NCBI RefSeq assembly: GCF_009647655.1
Contig: NZ_WJFD01000001.1
Span: forward strand, 434,001-498,000
Origin: Chitinophaga sp. SYP-B3965
Lineage (GTDB): Bacteria; Bacteroidota; Bacteroidia; Chitinophagales; Chitinophagaceae
DNA length: 64,000 bases
Direction: 5' to 3'
Both the position numbers and the translations under genes were made by a program. Positions 27,501 to 36,162 of the stretch are shown in pieces (position 1 is the first letter of the stretch; each line of letters starts with the position of its first letter). The notes below the pieces were generated by a model. That model saw only the letters and a program-made list of their open reading frames with translations, was not told the DNA's origin and did not search any database.

Positions 27501-28640
27501 ATGAGCAATCACGTAAGCAGGAGAAAATTCGTAGCCTCCCTGGGCATGCTGGCAGCAGCTTTACCATTAGGCGCCTCTGCATTTGATTTTATACCATCTG
27601 CCGGAAAGGGATTCAATTTCATGTTACTGGGCGACCTGCATTTTGATAAGCTGGAGCACCATGATATGGAATATATAAAAGCTAAATATCCCAATGACCT
27701 GGAGCAGATCAAAAACTACTCCCGCGTTACCCGGGATAACCTGCCTTTATTAATGCAGGAGGTAAAGCAGAAAGGCACCGCATTGAATGCTGATTTTTAC
27801 CTGCAGCTGGGAGACTTTGTGGAAGGCCTCTGCGGATCAGAAGCATTAGCACAGCAACAAACCGGTGAGTTCATCTCTTATGTAGCAGATCAACAGCTGA
27901 ACCGTCCGTTCCTGGTGATCAAGGGCAACCATGATATTACCGGTGAAGGGGCGCCACAAACCTATATAAAAACAGTATTGCCCTGGCAGAGCAGGGAACA
28001 CAAACAGCAAACGCAGGCAGCCAATGCCACCTTTGTGCATAAGAATACCCGTTTCATTTTGTTTGATGCCTATGCACCGGATGAAAGCCTTGAATGGTTA
28101 AAGAAAGTATTGGTGGAGCATAAAGAAAAGACCTTATTCTTCTGCATCCACATGCCTGTTGTTCCTTTTAACGCCCGTTCCAACTGGCATATATTCGCAA
28201 AACCCACGCAGCAGAAAAAACGGGAGGAATTATTAAATCTGCTGGGCCGCCACAAGGCCATCGTATTATGCGGGCACCTTCACAAAACAAGTATTTTGAA
28301 GAGAAGCACGGCCGAAGGTGATTTTGTGCAGGTATGCATAGGGAGCGTAATACCAGCTCCTGATGCAGCTGTGAAAGATCACCTGCAGGGGCTGGACGCT
28401 TATAATACAGACCTCGTAAACCTGGAACCTAAATTTGCACCCGCTTCTTTGCAGGAAAGAAAAGATAACCTGGCAAATGAAAAACCATTCATCAGGCATT
28501 TTGAATATGCAGATTTCTGTGGTCATGCCACCATGCAGGTAACAGATAAGAACGAGGCTGTTATTGCTATTCATGCCAATGTGGATAAAGCACCATGGCG
28601 CACTATCAATCTTACTGAATTATTATATGCTGCGAAATAA
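27501..28640 (+). CDS. Metallophosphoesterase with twin-arginine-like signal
   Basis: 379 residues. SRRKFVASLGMLAAALP at residues 6-22 resembles a Tat signal, which would fit export of a folded metal enzyme. Calcineurin-type motifs follow in order: GDLHFD (D45, H47), GDFVEG (D105), GNHD (N143, H144), HMPVVP and GHLH. It would hydrolyse phosphomonoesters or diesters in the periplasm or at the surface using a two-metal centre. It shares motif detail and spacing with the next gene, suggesting tandem duplication. Confidence 0.88.
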   Translation: MSNHVSRRKFVASLGMLAAALPLGASAFDFIPSAGKGFNFMLLGDLHFDKLEHHDMEYIKAKYPNDLEQIKNYSRVTRDNLPLLMQEVKQKGTALNADFYLQLGDFVEGLCGSEALAQQQTGEFISYVADQQLNRPFLVIKGNHDITGEGAPQTYIKTVLPWQSREHKQQTQAANATFVHKNTRFILFDAYAPDESLEWLKKVLVEHKEKTLFFCIHMPVVPFNARSNWHIFAKPTQQKKREELLNLLGRHKAIVLCGHLHKTSILKRSTAEGDFVQVCIGSVIPAPDAAVKDHLQGLDAYNTDLVNLEPKFAPASLQERKDNLANEKPFIRHFEYADFCGHATMQVTDKNEAVIAIHANVDKAPWRTINLTELLYAAK

Positions 28641-29754
28641 TATATGCTTCCTGCTAATACTCTTTTCTCTCTCTGCGCAGGCACAGGATGTCAGTTTCAT
28701 TGCCCTGGGAGATATGCATTACGACAGGCTGGATGATCATGATCTTGATTATGTCATGACGCGTCCGCAGGATTTTGAACAGATCTTTAAGGAGTATCCT
28801 CAGTATACGGCTTTTTATATGCCCAAATTCCTGCAACTGATAAAGAAACAAACCGGAGCAATTATGCCGGCTGTAAAAGCTGTAGTGCAATTAGGAGACC
28901 TGGTAGAAGGGGTGGCTGGTAATGATGCATTAGCCAGGCAAATGAATAGGGGAGTGGTGGACCTGTTGCATTCCGTAAAACTACCTGTCCCCTGGGTGCT
29001 GGTGAAAGGAAACCATGATGTAAGTAACAGTCCCGGCCAGCCGGAAGCATGGGAAGAAGTGATCCGGCCTTTCATGGAAGGGCAGGTGGGCAAGTCCGTA
29101 AACCACGGCATGTACACTTATAAGCTAAGCAATAACACCGAGTTCTTTGTACTCGATCAGTTCTTTAGTACAGACAGGAATGTTCCCGAAACAGAGATGG
29201 TGGCCTTCCTGGAAAAGGAATTAAAGGCATCCACGGCCCGGTATAAATTTGTACTCACCCATCAACCCGTTATTCCTGTTACCCAGCGTTGCTGGCATGT
29301 ATTGGCGGGCATCCGCCGGCCACTGGAGGATACCACTTTGAGAACACGTTTCCTGAACCTGCTCGCAAAACATAAAGCGATCGTATTGGCAGCCCACCTG
29401 CATGAGTATTCAGTACTTAGCAGGGCAACTCCTTCCGGTAATATTGTGCAGGTAATGATCAATAGTGTTAACAGAGGATTGGAACCACCACAACCGAAGG
29501 ATCGCATGACGGAGTATGGGGGAGATAAATGGGTGGAAGAAAAACCAGATTGGCAACCAGCTACCAAAGAGGTACGCACAAGGATACTTGCAGAAGAAAA
29601 AAAGCATATTTTACAGTTTTCAAGGGCAGACCTGCCGGGTTATGCCGTTATTTCAATGGATGATGCAAAAGGAGTGGTGATGCTTAACTACTATAATGGT
29701 TTCGCTGAAAAACCTTTTGAAACCATCAACCTTACTGAATTACAGCAAAAGTAA
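28627..29754 (+). CDS. Metallophosphoesterase, paralogue of the preceding gene
   Basis: 375 residues from the ATG at 28627, which gives a clean signal peptide (MLRNNICFLLILFSLSAQAQ) and overlaps the previous stop by 14 bp; an upstream ATG gives an implausible leader. Motifs GDMHYD, GDLVEG, GNHD, THQPVIP and AHLHEY define the calcineurin-like fold. The last motif has AHLH instead of GHLH. HDLDYVM and GNDALARQM match HDMEYIK and GSEALAQQQ in the previous protein. It uses a Sec-type signal, unlike its paralogue, so the pair may act in different states or places. Confidence 0.88.
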   Translation: MLRNNICFLLILFSLSAQAQDVSFIALGDMHYDRLDDHDLDYVMTRPQDFEQIFKEYPQYTAFYMPKFLQLIKKQTGAIMPAVKAVVQLGDLVEGVAGNDALARQMNRGVVDLLHSVKLPVPWVLVKGNHDVSNSPGQPEAWEEVIRPFMEGQVGKSVNHGMYTYKLSNNTEFFVLDQFFSTDRNVPETEMVAFLEKELKASTARYKFVLTHQPVIPVTQRCWHVLAGIRRPLEDTTLRTRFLNLLAKHKAIVLAAHLHEYSVLSRATPSGNIVQVMINSVNRGLEPPQPKDRMTEYGGDKWVEEKPDWQPATKEVRTRILAEEKKHILQFSRADLPGYAVISMDDAKGVVMLNYYNGFAEKPFETINLTELQQK

Positions 29755-29761
29755 ACGTACT

Positions 29762-30946
29762 ATGCAGCACAAGGTGTTCCTCCTGTTGATATCTGTTTTC
29801 TTTTCCCCGCCAAAGGGCATTCATCTCAGTTGGAATGGGGGAAACACCAGTACTACGATAGGCATCACCTGGTTAAATGATCCGGAAGCAGTGGTGTTGT
29901 TTGGCACAGATAGTAACCACCTCAACAAAAAGGCCAGGCCGCAATCACCCGGTAAAACTACCCTGCACAAGCTAAAACCGGCAACACGTTATTATTATAA
30001 GGTAGGGGCCAGTGCCATCTATTCTTTCAAAACAGCCCCGCCTTTAGGGGATAAAAAAGAGATCGTGATAGGTGTATGGAGCGATACACAGAATAACGGT
30101 GGCAATTATAACTTTGAACAAACAGACACCATCATTGGTCAGATGCGCAAACACGCTTTTGATTTTACCCTGCACACCGGGGACATCGTAGAAAATGGCT
30201 CCGTGGAAAAAAGCTGGAATAACTTTTTTGATATAGCCGAGCCACTGAATGCCAACTATCCTTTTATGTCAGTCACCGGTAATCATGATGTGATCAATAA
30301 GGATACAGATAGTAATTTCCAAAAGCCATTCCCCATTTTTTACAACCTGTTCAATCTCCCGCGGGACCAGTTAAACTATTCCTATGATTATGGCAACACA
30401 CATTTTGTAGCCGTTAATTCCGGTTATGCACAAGGCGCTGAGAAAAAAGGAGCTGTATTACTGGATGTAAATTCCGCAGACTATCAATGGCTGGAAGCTG
30501 ATCTGGCTAAAGCAAAGAAGAATAAGAAGATCTGCTGGACCATTGTGTATTGCCATTACCCCCTGTACGCATTTGGGGTAAGCCGTATTCCCACCTGGCA
30601 TGAACATCTTCAGGGCTTGTTAGATAAATATGGAGTGGATCTTTGCCTGTCCGGCCACCGCCATGTGTATGAAAGGCATACAGCCGTTTTTGACAGCCAT
30701 ATCTGGGAACCGCGGGATCAGCATGTATATGATAACCCGGTGGGCACTGTATATATTACCAATGGTTCTGCCGGCGGATCACTGCAGGGTGTTGGCGGGT
30801 CTGATCTTCCCACCATGATGTTTACGCCGAAGGAAAAGCAACATACTTATGCCATCATGCGCATACGGGACAACCATCTTTATTATGAAGTGTTTAATAA
30901 AGCAGGAGAAAAGATGGACCATGTGGAGATAGTCAAAGTCTGGTGA
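29762..30946 (+). CDS. Purple-acid-phosphatase-like metallophosphoesterase
   Basis: 394 residues from the ATG at 29762, 7 bp after the previous stop. A hydrophobic leader is followed by a fibronectin-like N-terminal sandwich (about 22-95, LKPATRYYYKVGASAIYSF) and a metallophosphatase domain with WSDTQNNGGN, HTGDIVENG, GNHDV, CHYP and SGHRHVYER, the order found in purple acid phosphatases. It is more distant from the two preceding enzymes, so the locus carries two phosphoesterase types. Probably the last gene of the operon. Confidence 0.88.
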   Translation: MQHKVFLLLISVFFSPPKGIHLSWNGGNTSTTIGITWLNDPEAVVLFGTDSNHLNKKARPQSPGKTTLHKLKPATRYYYKVGASAIYSFKTAPPLGDKKEIVIGVWSDTQNNGGNYNFEQTDTIIGQMRKHAFDFTLHTGDIVENGSVEKSWNNFFDIAEPLNANYPFMSVTGNHDVINKDTDSNFQKPFPIFYNLFNLPRDQLNYSYDYGNTHFVAVNSGYAQGAEKKGAVLLDVNSADYQWLEADLAKAKKNKKICWTIVYCHYPLYAFGVSRIPTWHEHLQGLLDKYGVDLCLSGHRHVYERHTAVFDSHIWEPRDQHVYDNPVGTVYITNGSAGGSLQGVGGSDLPTMMFTPKEKQHTYAIMRIRDNHLYYEVFNKAGEKMDHVEIVKVW

Positions 30947-30955
30947 TCTTTTAGC

Positions 30956-30963
30956 TATATTTG
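30956..30963 (+). promoter_or_regulatory. -7 box for the FMN-reductase gene
   Basis: TATATTTG, exact consensus, only 5 bp before the ATG at 30969; transcription would start at or very near the start codon, giving a leaderless or nearly leaderless mRNA. Confidence 0.5.
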
Positions 30964-30968
30964 ACCCC

Positions 30969-31541
30969 ATGACGGACAAACTGAAGATCCTGGCAATCTC
31001 AGGCAGCACCAGGAAAGTATCCTCCAACCTGCACCTGATCCATGCAATTGCAAACCTGAGCGCTGATATATTTCAGGTAGAGATCTTTGAAGGGCTTACC
31101 GGCCTTCCTCATTTTAATCCTGATATAGAACCCGCTCCGCAAGAAGTAATAGCTTTTCGCAAACTATTAAACGAGGCAGACGGAGTATTGATCTGTACCC
31201 CTGAATATGCCATCGGCGTACCAGGTACATTAAAAAATGCCATCGACTGGACAGTTTCTGACATGAACTTCTCAAAGAAACCGGTAGCTCTCATTACAGC
31301 TTCATTGTCCGGCGCCAAAGGCCATCAGTCATTGTTAGGCACCCTGCAGATCATCGAAGCCCGCTTAACGGACCATACGCAACTGCTGATCTCCGGGATT
31401 AAAGTAAAAGTGAATGACCAGGCGGTTATCACAGATGAAGTAACCCTTCAGCAAATTCAACAGTTGATCACATCGCTGGCAGCCCTGATCAAGGGAGACC
31501 TTACCGGCCTGCTGCCTGCTCCTTCTTTATTCCCGGCATAA
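30969..31541 (+). CDS. NADPH-dependent FMN reductase family protein
   Basis: 190 residues. The flavin phosphate loop GSTRKVSSN (about 12-20), the PEYAIGVPGTLKNAIDW segment that cradles the isoalloxazine ring, and the SLSGAKGH strand-loop define the flavodoxin-like NAD(P)H:FMN reductase family (ArsH/chromate reductase-like). Cytoplasmic. The physiological substrate is not evident. Independent promoter just upstream; a LuxR-type gene follows after 20 bp. Confidence 0.9.
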   Translation: MTDKLKILAISGSTRKVSSNLHLIHAIANLSADIFQVEIFEGLTGLPHFNPDIEPAPQEVIAFRKLLNEADGVLICTPEYAIGVPGTLKNAIDWTVSDMNFSKKPVALITASLSGAKGHQSLLGTLQIIEARLTDHTQLLISGIKVKVNDQAVITDEVTLQQIQQLITSLAALIKGDLTGLLPAPSLFPA

Positions 31542-31561
31542 AATGTATTATTTTTAGGGTG

Positions 31562-32020
31562 ATGATGAAACGATTCTTCATTAAGAACAAAGAGACCATC
31601 CTGTATGGCCTTACACTGGCTGCATTGTTGTTCCTGCTCAAATGGCTGGAATTAAGGTTTATTATAATAGACTATTCCTTTGAACTCTATATTGGCGCAA
31701 TTGCCATGCTGTTCACGGCCTTTGGCATATGGCTGGCTGTAAAGCTCATGAATCCCAAAACAGTTGTGGTGGAAAAAGAGGTGTATGTAAAGGATTTTAC
31801 CCTGAACGAAGAGGAGCTCAATAAGCTGCGTTTAAGCAAGCGGGAACTGGAAGTATTACAGTTAATGGCAGAAGGCCTCAGCAACCAGGAGATAGCCGGC
31901 CGTTTATTTGTTTCCCTCAATACCATTAAGACCCATTCTTCCAAAGTATTGGAAAAACTGGACGTAGAACGCAGAACACAAGCCGTCGAGAAAGCTAAAA
32001 GATTGAGTATCATACCATAG
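31562..32020 (+). CDS. Membrane-anchored LuxR-type DNA-binding protein
   Basis: 152 residues from the first ATG (31562; GTG at 31559 and ATG at 31565 are alternatives). Two transmembrane helices (about 14-30 and 42-62) precede a coiled stretch and a LuxR-type helix-turn-helix (about 92-150; LSKRELEVLQLMAEGLSNQEIAGRLFVSLNTIKTHSSKVL). There is no receiver domain, so it may be a one-component regulator tethered to the inner membrane. The DUF4199 membrane protein downstream could be co-regulated. Confidence 0.85.
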   Translation: MMKRFFIKNKETILYGLTLAALLFLLKWLELRFIIIDYSFELYIGAIAMLFTAFGIWLAVKLMNPKTVVVEKEVYVKDFTLNEEELNKLRLSKRELEVLQLMAEGLSNQEIAGRLFVSLNTIKTHSSKVLEKLDVERRTQAVEKAKRLSIIP

Positions 32021-32142
32021 TGTTATTCATGCTTATGGGTGATTATCGCTCTCTCACCCCTAAATCATCCTTAAGTATGAGGGGAAATAGATTTTAATCC
32101 CACAATTTTGAGCCATAACCTTAAAACTTAAAACTACAACTG

Positions 32143-32676
32143 ATGAAAAAAAACATTCTTGTAAGCGGTTTGATCGGTGGCGCCTTCTTGTCGATTGTTT
32201 TAGTGTATTCTATCTCGCTGTGTTACTCAAGGGAGAATTTTGAAGGGAACATGGTGCTGGGTTTTGCCAGCATGTTCCTTGCCTTTTCACTGATCTTTAT
32301 TGCCGTAAAGAATTTCCGGGACAAACACAACGGGGGAGTGGTAACATTTGGAAAAGCCTTTATGATCGGTTTGTATATCTCCCTGATCGCTTCTTCCATG
32401 TATGTACTCACCTGGGTGATCGATTATTATCTTTTCGTGCCTGATTTCATGGAAAAGTTCGTCGCGCATAACATACAGCAGGTCACAGCCAAAGGAGGCT
32501 CGGCAGCTGAAATAGCAGAAAAAGCAAAAGAGATGAACTGGTATGCTGATATGTATAAGAGCCCGATCATGCTGGTCCTGCTCACCTATATGGAAGTATT
32601 CCCGATCGGCCTGCTCATTTCGCTGATCAGCGCACTTATCCTCAGAAAAAAGAAAAAAGTTCTCGTTACTAATTAA
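32143..32676 (+). CDS. DUF4199 membrane protein
   Basis: 177 residues with four hydrophobic helices and the family pattern KNFRDKHNGGVVTFGKAFMIGLYISLIASSMYVLTW. DUF4199 proteins are small inner-membrane proteins of unknown function in Bacteroidota. A VOC-fold gene follows 11 bp later and is probably co-transcribed. Confidence 0.85.
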   Translation: MKKNILVSGLIGGAFLSIVLVYSISLCYSRENFEGNMVLGFASMFLAFSLIFIAVKNFRDKHNGGVVTFGKAFMIGLYISLIASSMYVLTWVIDYYLFVPDFMEKFVAHNIQQVTAKGGSAAEIAEKAKEMNWYADMYKSPIMLVLLTYMEVFPIGLLISLISALILRKKKKVLVTN

Positions 32677-32687
32677 AGACAGATAGT

Positions 32688-33065
32688 ATGAAAATAGGAA
32701 TGGTTAGCATTTTTGTGGATCACCCCCTGGAAGCATTTAAGTTCTATACAGAAGTGCTGGGTTTTGTGGAGAAGATGTTTATGCCGGAAGCTTTGCTGGC
32801 CATTGTGGCGGCGCCCGATGCCCCGGATGGCCCATTGATCCTGCTGGAGCCAACGGATAATCCCATTGCCAAAACTTACCAGACCCAGCTGTATGCTGCT
32901 AATTTGCCTTGCATGGTATTTTCTGTGGAAGATATGGAGATGGAGTACAGTAAGCTAAAAGAAAAGGGGGTAGTATTCAGGAAGGAACCGAAGAAAACAG
33001 ATTACGGAACAGAAGCGATCTTTGAAGATACCTGCGGCAATCTGATCCAGTTACACCAGCTATGA
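32688..33065 (+). CDS. VOC-family (glyoxalase-fold) protein
   Basis: 125 residues: two beta-alpha-beta-beta-beta repeats. FVDHPLEAFKFYTEVLGF in the first half and FEDTCGNLIQLHQL in the second are typical of vicinal-oxygen-chelate proteins (glyoxalase, bleomycin-resistance or dioxygenase-like). The metal-ligand positions are only partly evident, so the reaction cannot be named. The last 29 bp of the gene are duplicated just after its stop. Confidence 0.88.
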   Translation: MKIGMVSIFVDHPLEAFKFYTEVLGFVEKMFMPEALLAIVAAPDAPDGPLILLEPTDNPIAKTYQTQLYAANLPCMVFSVEDMEMEYSKLKEKGVVFRKEPKKTDYGTEAIFEDTCGNLIQLHQL

Positions 33066-33100
33066 TCATACTGCGGCAACCTGACCCAGTTACACCAGCT
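33033..33100 (+). repeat. Duplicated 3' end of the VOC gene
   Basis: The 29 bp at 33033-33061 recur at 33072-33100 with two substitutions, 39 bp apart and in the same reading frame, ending in TAG after the copy. Reading through the TGA would extend the protein by 12 residues repeating its own C-terminus. Confidence 0.85.
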
Positions 33101-33157
33101 GTAGCTGCTGCCATGCGCTAAATTATAATCTCCGCCAGTCTATATTCGCGGAGGCCA

Positions 33158-33805
33158 TTAATCGATCAAACCTCTTTTAATGGCCTCCTTTACCAGCCCT
33201 GCCGTATTTTTCACATCCAGTTTATGCGTGATATTGAACCGGTGTGTTTCCACCGTTCGCAAACTGATAGATAACTTGTCCGCAATATCCTGGTTGCTGG
33301 CTTCACCTGCAATAAGCCGCAAGATCTCCTGTTCCCTGCGCGTCAGCGGAATTTCATAACGGCTGGTCCGCTGCCCCGTTAAAGCTTCATGCACCAGGTT
33401 CTTTTTGATCTGATCATCCATGAACTGGTTGCCTTCCATCACAGATTCAATAGCAGTCAGTAATTCTGCCATGCCCGTATTTTTTAACAGGTAACCCGCT
33501 GCGCCATTGCGCATCATAAGGCGCACCAGGTGAGAATCGTCATGGCTTGTGAGGATCACGATCCTTACATCCGGATACATTTTATGTACTTTCCGGCAAA
33601 GCTCTGCACCAGAGAGGCCGGGCATCTGGATGTCCAGCAGCAGTACATGCGGTTGATGAACAGTAAGTGCTTCCAGCAATTCTTCTCCATTGGCAGCATC
33701 AAAAAGGATGTGCAGTTCTGTTCTTTTGGCCAGCATCGCTTTCAGGCCATTCACCACAATGAGGTGATCATCTGCAATCGCTACAGATATTTTAGCTTCA
33801 CGCAT
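33158..33805 (-). CDS. NarL/FixJ-family response regulator
   Basis: 215 residues from the ATG at 33805, preferred over an upstream ATG because MREAKISVAIADDH is the normal receiver start. D12/D13 form the acidic pocket, D58 in LLLDIQMPGLSG the phosphoacceptor, and GYLLKNTG the conserved lysine. The LuxR-type helix-turn-helix occupies about 148-210. It overlaps the kinase gene by 8 bp, so the two form a two-component pair. Confidence 0.92.
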   Translation of the reverse strand: MREAKISVAIADDHLIVVNGLKAMLAKRTELHILFDAANGEELLEALTVHQPHVLLLDIQMPGLSGAELCRKVHKMYPDVRIVILTSHDDSHLVRLMMRNGAAGYLLKNTGMAELLTAIESVMEGNQFMDDQIKKNLVHEALTGQRTSRYEIPLTRREQEILRLIAGEASNQDIADKLSISLRTVETHRFNITHKLDVKNTAGLVKEAIKRGLID

Positions 33806-35510
33806 GCGTAATAATTTTGAGATTAAATTCGATATATACACTGGTTTCATCCCGTTGATTCTTTTCCCAGCAGATGGTGCCATTCATAGCGGCTACCCGG
33901 TGGCGTAGGCTTTCCATTCCCATGCCATCTCCTGTTGCCTGTCCATCCATTCCCACGCCATTATCCTCCACCGTTACCGTTAAGGAATCTTTCATCTGGC
34001 AAAGCTGTACCATAGCATAAGTAGCCTGGGCATGTTTAACAATGTTGTGCAGTAATTCCTGCACAATGCGGTACACCGATATTTCAAAATTGGGTGGAAA
34101 GCGGGTCAGTTCTCCGATGGTATAATAGTCTATCCGGAACCGGCTGATGCTGATATTATTGCAATACTTCCGCAACGCTTCATACAACCCGGATTCCGTG
34201 AGCATCTCCGGCATCAGGTTATGCGCAGTTTTACGCACTTCTCCGGATGCGTTGTTCAGCAGGAGGTTCACCTGTTCAAAATCAGCAGAATCTTTCAGCG
34301 CGGGGTGATCATATTGCAGGGATTCAAAGTGCATCTTCACAGCCGCCAGCATACCCGCAAGCCCGTCATGCAGGTCTTTGGCAATACGACCCCTTTCTCT
34401 TTCTTCTCCCTGTATGGCAGCTTCCATCAGGCCCAGTTTATTTTCCTGACGGAGGTTCACCAGCTTGCCTTTCAGCAATTGCTGCTTATGCCGGAAATAA
34501 CCATACACGATCAGGCCCAGCAAAGCCAGGATGCCTAAAATAGCGATCAGTAAATTCTGCTGTTTAAGCGCCAGCCGGTTCTCCGCCAGTTCCTTATCTT
34601 TTTGGGCCGTCTTAAATTGAATGTCCAGGTACTGCGCATTACGTGTGCTCTTTTCCCCGGTAATACTATCCCTGTACAGGTGAGCGAGATTGTTGTATTC
34701 GAGTGCTTTTTTATAGTTGTTCCTGGATGTTTCTATCACATGCAAAGTATCATACGTTCTTTGCAGCATATATTTTGCATCCAGTGCAAGGGCCATGGGT
34801 ATTACCTGTTGGAGGTAATCTTCTGCTATCTTTGTGTCTCTCAGTTCCCAGCGAAGCAAACCGGCAACCATGAGCAGATCAGCATTGGTGAAGGGCAGGT
34901 ATGTTTTCTGCCGCATGCCCTTTTCAAACAACAGCAGGTGTTGCCGGGCAGCCGTTGTATCTCTTTTTGTGCTGTAGGCACCGGCCAGTATCATATGTGT
35001 TTTGGCAATGGCCAACGTATCCTTTCGCTTTTCGAAGGCGCTAAGGATCTGCATTTGCAGGGCAATTACTTCATCCGGTTTATTCTCCCAGTTATACAAC
35101 ATGGCTTTATTGCTCAGTGCATGCAGGAGGAGTAACTCACCCTGTGCTTTACGGGCATAAACAATGCCCCTGTCCAGGTAGTAATGGGAATTAGGGTATT
35201 TCCGTTGAAGTTTATACATGTTCCCCAGTAATTGGCAGGCCGCGGAAGCCAGGCTGTCGTGTTGGAGGGTTTCTGCTATAGACAGGGCCTTAAGTCCATA
35301 AAAAAGACAGGAATCACCCGTGCCGTCCAGCAGGAATATGTTTCCCAGCTGCAGGCTGATCCTTGCCTGTTCTGCCTTGTCCGCTGTATTCAAACCGGCA
35401 GAGAGCTTTTCTTTTGCACGAAATATGCTGTCCGCAGTGTTGGCGGAAAGATCCGGGGAGAACCAGCAGATCAGCAGTGTAAGGGGTACAATATGTTTGA
35501 TGCTGTTCAA
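33798..35510 (-). CDS. TPR-containing sensor histidine kinase (HisKA_3)
   Basis: 570 residues: signal peptide (about 1-23), a periplasmic region of tetratricopeptide-like helices (about 30-300), one transmembrane helix (about 319-338), a coiled linker, and a cytoplasmic HisKA_3/HATPase kinase. H381 in RIAKDLHDGLAGML is the phosphate site; ELLHNIVKHAQA and VEDNGVGMDG are the N- and G-boxes. The periplasmic TPR array would sense protein or peptide ligands. The regulator gene overlaps its end. Confidence 0.92.
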   Translation of the reverse strand: MNSIKHIVPLTLLICWFSPDLSANTADSIFRAKEKLSAGLNTADKAEQARISLQLGNIFLLDGTGDSCLFYGLKALSIAETLQHDSLASAACQLLGNMYKLQRKYPNSHYYLDRGIVYARKAQGELLLLHALSNKAMLYNWENKPDEVIALQMQILSAFEKRKDTLAIAKTHMILAGAYSTKRDTTAARQHLLLFEKGMRQKTYLPFTNADLLMVAGLLRWELRDTKIAEDYLQQVIPMALALDAKYMLQRTYDTLHVIETSRNNYKKALEYNNLAHLYRDSITGEKSTRNAQYLDIQFKTAQKDKELAENRLALKQQNLLIAILGILALLGLIVYGYFRHKQQLLKGKLVNLRQENKLGLMEAAIQGEERERGRIAKDLHDGLAGMLAAVKMHFESLQYDHPALKDSADFEQVNLLLNNASGEVRKTAHNLMPEMLTESGLYEALRKYCNNISISRFRIDYYTIGELTRFPPNFEISVYRIVQELLHNIVKHAQATYAMVQLCQMKDSLTVTVEDNGVGMDGQATGDGMGMESLRHRVAAMNGTICWEKNQRDETSVYIEFNLKIITHA

Positions 35511-35604
35511 GGAGGCAATATTAGTGCATACAGGGATATTATTTCTACGTGATAGTACTTAGCTATTCACGAAGATATAATGAAATTGCCTCTGGTTAAA
35601 ATAC

Positions 35605-36051
35605 TTACCTGTCAAAATAATAACTGAACTCCTTGCCATCCCCTGAAATGGTGGCTTTTAACTTTTTCCCCTCCAGCAGGTAACTGATCTTTTTGGGAAA
35701 ATCATGCTGCGGATTTTCACAGGTAAATCCCTGTTCATTGATAGCGGTGAATTTAAAATACACCGGCGCTGCATTTTCTTTCACATCCGCTACATAATAA
35801 AGGTTGTTATCTTTTACAAGGATCGTCATCTTTTCACTAAAGAGTGTATCCGTACCAGTACGGGATAAACGAAAACCTTTACCGCTCCATTCCTGGTCAG
35901 AGATCCGGGTCCAGTTCTCATAAGAAGTATTACCTGTTTTCGCGTTTACACTTTTCCATTTCCCGAGCATCCAGCTCACTTTGGAAAGGTCCTGCGCATA
36001 TATCGCCTGCGTGGTCAGTAAAAGGAGTGTAATGGATAATAGTTTTTTCAT
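35605..36051 (-). CDS. DUF6265-like secreted protein
   Basis: 148 residues: signal peptide (about 1-19) then SWMLGKWKSVNA, ENWTRISDQEWSGKGFRL, VYFKFTAINEQGFTCENPQHDFPKKI, a beta-rich lipocalin-like sequence resembling DUF6265. Function unknown. Its upstream region contains four tandem CGGCCAAAW-type 9-mers. Confidence 0.75.
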   Translation of the reverse strand: MKKLLSITLLLLTTQAIYAQDLSKVSWMLGKWKSVNAKTGNTSYENWTRISDQEWSGKGFRLSRTGTDTLFSEKMTILVKDNNLYYVADVKENAAPVYFKFTAINEQGFTCENPQHDFPKKISYLLEGKKLKATISGDGKEFSYYFDR

Positions 36052-36103
36052 ACTGTAAAATTAGGCGCTGAAATTTACAATGTATTGTACAAACCCGACC
36101 TGG

Positions 36104-36139
36104 ATTTGGCCGTTTTGGCCGAATTGGCCGATTTGACCA
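36104..36139. repeat. Four tandem 9-bp repeats upstream of the DUF6265-like gene
   Basis: ATTTGGCCG, TTTTGGCCG, AATTGGCCG, ATTTGACCA head to tail. They lie 53-88 bp upstream of the minus-strand start codon at 36051, where a promoter or operator would be expected. Confidence 0.6.
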
Positions 36140-36162
36140 GGAGGGGTGGGGGTATCTATGGC

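Noticed and set aside
28564..28626. Earlier start for the second phosphoesterase
   Set aside because: Would overlap the preceding gene by 77 bp and bury the signal peptide that starts at 28627.
34602..35135. 177-codon plus-strand frame
   Set aside because: Antisense to the TPR part of a clear sensor kinase.
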